64,000 bases of DNA. Origin: Sphingobium wenxiniae. GTDB lineage: Bacteria > Pseudomonadota > Alphaproteobacteria > Sphingomonadales > Sphingomonadaceae. The stretch is from assembly GCF_007830065.1 (NCBI RefSeq), contig NZ_VLKK01000012.1, positions 23,501-87,500 on the forward strand, written 5' to 3'. Shown here piece after piece: positions 60,651-64,000 of this stretch (within the stretch, counting starts at the first letter, position 1; each line of letters opens with the position of its first letter). Under the pieces are notes generated by a model. It made no database searches. It saw only the letters and a program-made list of their open reading frames with translations, and was not told the origin of the DNA. The position numbers were made by a program, and so were the translations under genes.

Positions 60651-61397
60651 TTGATCAACAACAGGCAGGCCGGTCGCCGCAATCGCGGCCGGAACAACGG
60701 ACGTCCCAACAACGGTAACCGGGGCGGCGGCGACAACGGGAACCGGATCGACAACCGCGCGCGGGGCAATGCGGCCCAGCTTCTTGAAAAATACAAGAAC
60801 ATGGCGCGCGACGCACAGATGGCGGGCGACCGGGTGAACGCCGAATATTATCTCCAGTTCGCCGATCATTATTTCCGCGTGCTGGCCGACAATCGCGCCC
60901 GGCAGGACGAACAGCAGCAGCGTTTCCGCCGCTATGACGAGAATTTCGACGAGGAAGGCGAGGATCTCGATACGGGCGACGAAGGCGAAGGCGCGCGCGT
61001 CGAGCAGCAAAATGATCGCACGGATCAATCCAGCCGCCGCCGGGATGAACGCCGCGACGAGGGCGAAGGGCGTGAGCGCCGCGACCGGAATTTCCGGGAT
61101 CGCCCGGCCGCCGCGCAAACGTCTGAGCGGCCTGCCGATGCGCGGGTCGTTCCGGAAGAAGCGCCGGTGGCCGTGACGGCGCCTGAATCGCAATCCGAAA
61201 CGGAAGCGCCGCGTCCTCGTCGCGGCCGCCCGCGCAAGGTGGATGCGGCCAAGGCGGCAGAAAAAGCCGAAGGGCTGGATATCGCCGTCCTGCCCCCGTC
61301 GATCGCGCGGGCCGACAATGACAGCGAAGCGGCCGGGGAAGAAGCGCCCCGCAAGCGCACCCGCCGCCCTCGCGCCGCACCCCAGGCGGCGGAGTAG
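60651..61397 (+). CDS. DUF4167 domain protein, TTG start
   Basis: 248 residues. The N-terminal domain, INNRQAGRRNRGRNNGRP followed by GNAAQLLEKYKNMARDAQM and YLQFADHYFRVL, is the conserved DUF4167 block of alphaproteobacteria. The rest is a charged Arg/Glu-rich tail of low complexity (RGRPRKVDAA, KRTRRPRAA), suggestive of RNA or DNA binding. Start TTG at 60651 is inferred because it gives the conserved first residues and follows AAGGA. Adjacent to prmC as usual. Function unknown. Confidence 0.85.
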   Translation: MINNRQAGRRNRGRNNGRPNNGNRGGGDNGNRIDNRARGNAAQLLEKYKNMARDAQMAGDRVNAEYYLQFADHYFRVLADNRARQDEQQQRFRRYDENFDEEGEDLDTGDEGEGARVEQQNDRTDQSSRRRDERRDEGEGRERRDRNFRDRPAAAQTSERPADARVVPEEAPVAVTAPESQSETEAPRPRRGRPRKVDAAKAAEKAEGLDIAVLPPSIARADNDSEAAGEEAPRKRTRRPRAAPQAAE

Positions 61398-61440
61398 CTG
61401 CCGCCTCGCGCTTCGGTCGCGTGCGCGAAAGTCAAACGGG

Positions 61441-61473
61441 AAAGGGATGGCGCATTCAACGCCATCCCTTTTT
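61441..61473 (+). terminator. Rho-independent terminator after DUF4167
   Basis: GGGATGGCG (61444-61452) pairs perfectly with CGCCATCCC (61460-61468) around loop CATTCAA, with A/T pairs outside, then TTTTT. Confidence 0.92.
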
Positions 61474-61524
61474 CCTGGGGAATTATACGGCTTGCAAATC
61501 CTTGCGCTGGATAGCGATTGGGGG

Positions 61525-61640
61525 TGGTGAACGGATGTTGCGCAGGCCCTTTCTTCCGCCATCCCAGCGAAAGCTGGGATCTCACTTAGACTTAGTTTCT
61601 CCCTGAGGAAGAGAGATGCCAGCTTTCGCTGGCATGACGG
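61525..61640. repeat. Short palindromic repeat, copy C (long form, inverted)
   Basis: ATCCCAGCGAAAGCTGGGAT at about 61561-61580 and ATGCCAGCTTTCGCTGGCAT at about 61616-61635 form inverted arms around a loop that resembles the copy B loop (CTCACTTAG). Upstream, at 61525-61560, the reverse complement of the shared tail is seen (GGTGAACGGATGTTGCGCAG). No gene in 61474-61778 otherwise. Confidence 0.8.
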
Positions 61641-61778
61641 ACATTGAATGGTGGGAAATGGCTGAAATCAGCCATCCTATGACGGTGGTCTGCAATATCC
61701 ATAATCTTTTTTTGTGCGCTTTGCATATGGCCCGCAATGAGGCAGAACGGATTTCCGCCGGGGAGGGAGCCGATCCTG

Positions 61779-63188
61779 ATGCACATCGTTCGCCTGTTTT
61801 CGACGTTGCTGTTCGCTTTGCCTGCCGCGGCTTTCGCGCAGGCTTCCGCTTCGGATCCGACCGGCGCTTCGGCGCAGGGCGATGTGTCGGTCACAATCTA
61901 TAACGATAATCTCGCCCTTGTTCAGGACGTGCGCCAAATCGCGATCCCTTCGGGTGTCAGCAAGATCGAATTTCCCGACGTGTCTGCGCAGATTCGCCCG
62001 GAAACCGTGTCCTTCGCGGCGGACGGCGCCTCGATCATCGAGCAGAATTTCGATTTCGACCTGCTTTCCCCGGCCAAGTTGATGGAAAAAGCGGTGGGCA
62101 GGACCGTCACCATCATCCGTACCAATCCCGCGACCGGGGCGGAAATGCGCGAGCAGGCCAAGGTGCTCAGCGTCAACGGCGGCGCGGTGCTCCAGATCGG
62201 CAACCGCATAGAGGTTCTGCGCGACGACGGCCTGCCCGTGCGCGTCATCTTCGACCGCGTGCCCGCCAATTTGCGGGCGCGCCCCACTTTGTCGGTGACG
62301 GTAGATAGCGCGCGGGCCGGAACCCGTCCCGCCGCCATCCGCTATCTGACCCCCGGCCTGGGCTGGAGCGCGGATTATGTCGCGCTGTTCGACGCCAAAG
62401 CGGGCCGGATCGACGTGCAGGGTTGGATCACCCTGACCAATAATTCGGGCACGGCTTATGACAATGCCCGGACGCTGCTGGTCGCGGGCAGCGTCAATCA
62501 GGACAGACCCGCGCGCTATGCCCCCGTGCGCCGGACCAATATCCGCGCGGCCGGGACGGAGACGGCCGCACGGGAGCAACTGGGCGACTTCTATCTCTAT
62601 CCGCTCGCCGCCCGCACGACCATCGCGGAGCGGCAGACCAAGCAGGTGAGCTTCCTGGATGTGCAGGCCGTTCCCGCCAAGGCGGGCTATGCCTATGACA
62701 ATGCATGGCTGGGGAGTTTCGACGAACCGCAGAGCGCGCGCAGCGTCGTCAGCTTTTCCACATCGCGCAGCGGCGGTCTGGGCGACGCGCTTCCCGCGGG
62801 GACGGTCCGCTTCTATATGAAGGATGCGTCGGGCGCGCCGCAATTCATCGGGGAGAACAGCGTAGGCCACACGCCGATGGGAAGCGAGCTGGCGCTGTCC
62901 ACCGGCGACGCTTTCGACGTGAAGGTGAAGCCGGTCGTGGAACAGCGCGAGCGCTTGTCCTCCGACAAATGGCGGTCGCACATGCGCTACGAGCTGACTA
63001 ACGCTAGGGCTGAGCCTGTCACGGTCGACCTGACCCAGTCGGGCCTTGACTTCATCTATGACGACACGCGGATCGCCAGTGAAAGCCAGCCGTCCCGGCG
63101 GGTGAACAGCAATGCGGCGCGCTGGACGGTGACGGTCCCTGCCAATGGGACGGCGAGCGTCACGGCGATTTTCGAAACCCGTTATTGA
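61779..63188 (+). CDS. DUF4139 domain-containing exported protein
   Basis: 469 residues: signal peptide (LFSTLLFALPAAAFAQ), then VSVTIYNDNLALVQDVRQI and FPDVSAQIRPETVSF. The central part has RYLTPGLGWSADYVALFDAK, and a C-terminal beta part ends in VTAIFETRY. The GLGWSADYVA motif is typical of DUF4139. Role unknown; mucoidy-inhibitor-like proteins share this domain. RBS GGGAGGGA precedes the ATG. Followed 8 bases later by a second member. Confidence 0.85.
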   Translation: MHIVRLFSTLLFALPAAAFAQASASDPTGASAQGDVSVTIYNDNLALVQDVRQIAIPSGVSKIEFPDVSAQIRPETVSFAADGASIIEQNFDFDLLSPAKLMEKAVGRTVTIIRTNPATGAEMREQAKVLSVNGGAVLQIGNRIEVLRDDGLPVRVIFDRVPANLRARPTLSVTVDSARAGTRPAAIRYLTPGLGWSADYVALFDAKAGRIDVQGWITLTNNSGTAYDNARTLLVAGSVNQDRPARYAPVRRTNIRAAGTETAAREQLGDFYLYPLAARTTIAERQTKQVSFLDVQAVPAKAGYAYDNAWLGSFDEPQSARSVVSFSTSRSGGLGDALPAGTVRFYMKDASGAPQFIGENSVGHTPMGSELALSTGDAFDVKVKPVVEQRERLSSDKWRSHMRYELTNARAEPVTVDLTQSGLDFIYDDTRIASESQPSRRVNSNAARWTVTVPANGTASVTAIFETRY

Positions 63189-63196
63189 TCGGGCCC

Positions 63197-64000
63197 ATGC
63201 GGCGCTGGCTCCTTCCGTTGCTTGCGGTGTTTCCGGCCCCGGCCGGGGCGCATTCCGCCGTGATGTCGGCCGCGCCCGAATCGGTGTCAGTGACGGTCTA
63301 CCGCGATCCCGACCGTGCCGAAGGCGCGATCGACGCGCGATTCCCGCAAGGGTTCGCGCTCGTAAGCGAGAAAAGGCGAATCACGCTTCCGGCGGGTGAA
63401 TCCACGATCCGGTTCGAGGGCGTGGCGGACGGCATGATCGCGGTCAGCGCCGTCGTAACGGGGTTGCCGGGCGGCATCGTCCAGAAGAATCGCGATGCGA
63501 AACTGCTGTCGCCCGCCGCATTGGTGGACGGCACGCTGGGTCGGGCCGTCCATCTGCGCCGCACCGATCCCGCGACCGGCAAGGTGACGGAGCAGGACGC
63601 CGTCATCCGGTCGGCCTCCAGCGAGGCGCTGGTGCTGGAAACGGCGCAGGGCGTGGAGGGGCTGCGCTGCTCCGGCCTGCCGGAAACCGTCAGCTATGAT
63701 TCGCTTCCGCCCGACCTGTCGGTTCGCCCCACGCTCTCGGTGACGACGAGCAGTCCGGCGGCCGTCGAGGTGGACGTCACGCTGACCTATCTCGCCACCG
63801 GCTTCGATTGGGCTGCGAACTATGTGGCGCGAATCGGACCCGGCGGGCGGACGATGGATCTGTTTGCATGGCTCACTGTCGCCAACGGCAATCAGACGAC
63901 GTTTCCGCAAGCCAGCCTCCTTGCCGTGGCGGGCCGCCTCAATCGGACATCGGATCATGATTCGCTGGATGAGGAGGCGCCTTCCCTCCCCTTTCTGATG
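63197..64000 (+). CDS. Second DUF4139-like exported protein (cut by window end)
   Basis: An ATG at 63197 opens 268 in-frame codons without a stop to the window edge. It has a signal-like start (WLLPLLAVFPAPAGAHS). It then has the paralogous pattern SVTVYRDPDRAEGAI, TLPAGESTIRFEGVADGMI and TYLATGFDWAANYVARIG, matching YLTPGLGWSADYVALF in the first protein. It appears to be a tandem duplicate. The C-terminal part is missing. Confidence 0.8.
   Translation, partial: MRRWLLPLLAVFPAPAGAHSAVMSAAPESVSVTVYRDPDRAEGAIDARFPQGFALVSEKRRITLPAGESTIRFEGVADGMIAVSAVVTGLPGGIVQKNRDAKLLSPAALVDGTLGRAVHLRRTDPATGKVTEQDAVIRSASSEALVLETAQGVEGLRCSGLPETVSYDSLPPDLSVRPTLSVTTSSPAAVEVDVTLTYLATGFDWAANYVARIGPGGRTMDLFAWLTVANGNQTTFPQASLLAVAGRLNRTSDHDSLDEEAPSLPFLM

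Overview
The window reads as the origin-proximal part of the main chromosome of a GC-rich alphaproteobacterium, most likely a sphingomonad (Sphingomonas/Sphingobium type). Support comes from the gene order hemE | gap with DnaA boxes | ppsR-maf-aroE-coaE-dnaQ, which is the arrangement around the Caulobacter and Rickettsia type alphaproteobacterial origin. A parB-parA-rsmG-mnmG-mnmE block with parS palindromes, families typical of alphaproteobacteria or sphingomonads (DUF1491, MmcB, DUF6489, DUF3576, DUF4167) and short palindromic repeats of a kind common in sphingomonad genomes point the same way. I see no tRNA, rRNA, CRISPR array, transposase, integrase or phage gene.

Region 1 (1-10 kb): the hemE 5' end, the candidate oriC, then a tightly overlapped rightward run ppsR-maf-aroE-coaE-dnaQ, hpf-ptsN, a PaaI-like thioesterase, DUF1491 and a SleB-like cell wall hydrolase. 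After a terminator and a repeat comes mmcB with a canonical GTTC-N7-GTTC LexA operator, an ankyrin protein, a SCO copper chaperone, a UPF0260 protein and a YgjP metalloprotease. Region 2 (10-21 kb): a ligase-associated DEXH helicase, a Cys/Met-metabolism PLP enzyme, a HAD phosphatase, the four-gene lipid transport operon mlaE-mlaF-mlaD-lipoprotein, and aminopeptidase N.

Region 3 (21-41 kb): the leftward segregation and tRNA-modification block parB-parA-rsmG-mnmG-mnmE-DUF6489 with three parS sites, then two rightward metabolic genes, a TerC-like protein, rho, a two-motif retropepsin-like protease, a small lipoprotein in a gene-poor gap, a class A PBP, msrB, and the holA-lptE-leuS-DUF3576 set. 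In Caulobacter, as I recall, most of these genes sit on the hemE side of the origin; here they lie on the ppsR side.

Region 4 (41-64 kb): an unknown outer-membrane-like protein, a small ATPase, a TenI-like protein, yggS, a TonB-dependent receptor, pdeM, trhO, a lipoprotein gene carrying an outlying parS, tag, gyrB, an SH3 lipoprotein, the yczE-yczR pair, ppa, an M61 peptidase, the hisS-prfA-prmC run, a structured-looking leader, DUF4167, and two tandem DUF4139 proteins (the second cut by the window end). Most of the window is housekeeping. The strongest unusual signals are the replication, segregation and SOS sites, the repeat family, the DUF4167 leader, and the degenerate G4 motif of MnmE. 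I did not find a clear novel multi-gene system.
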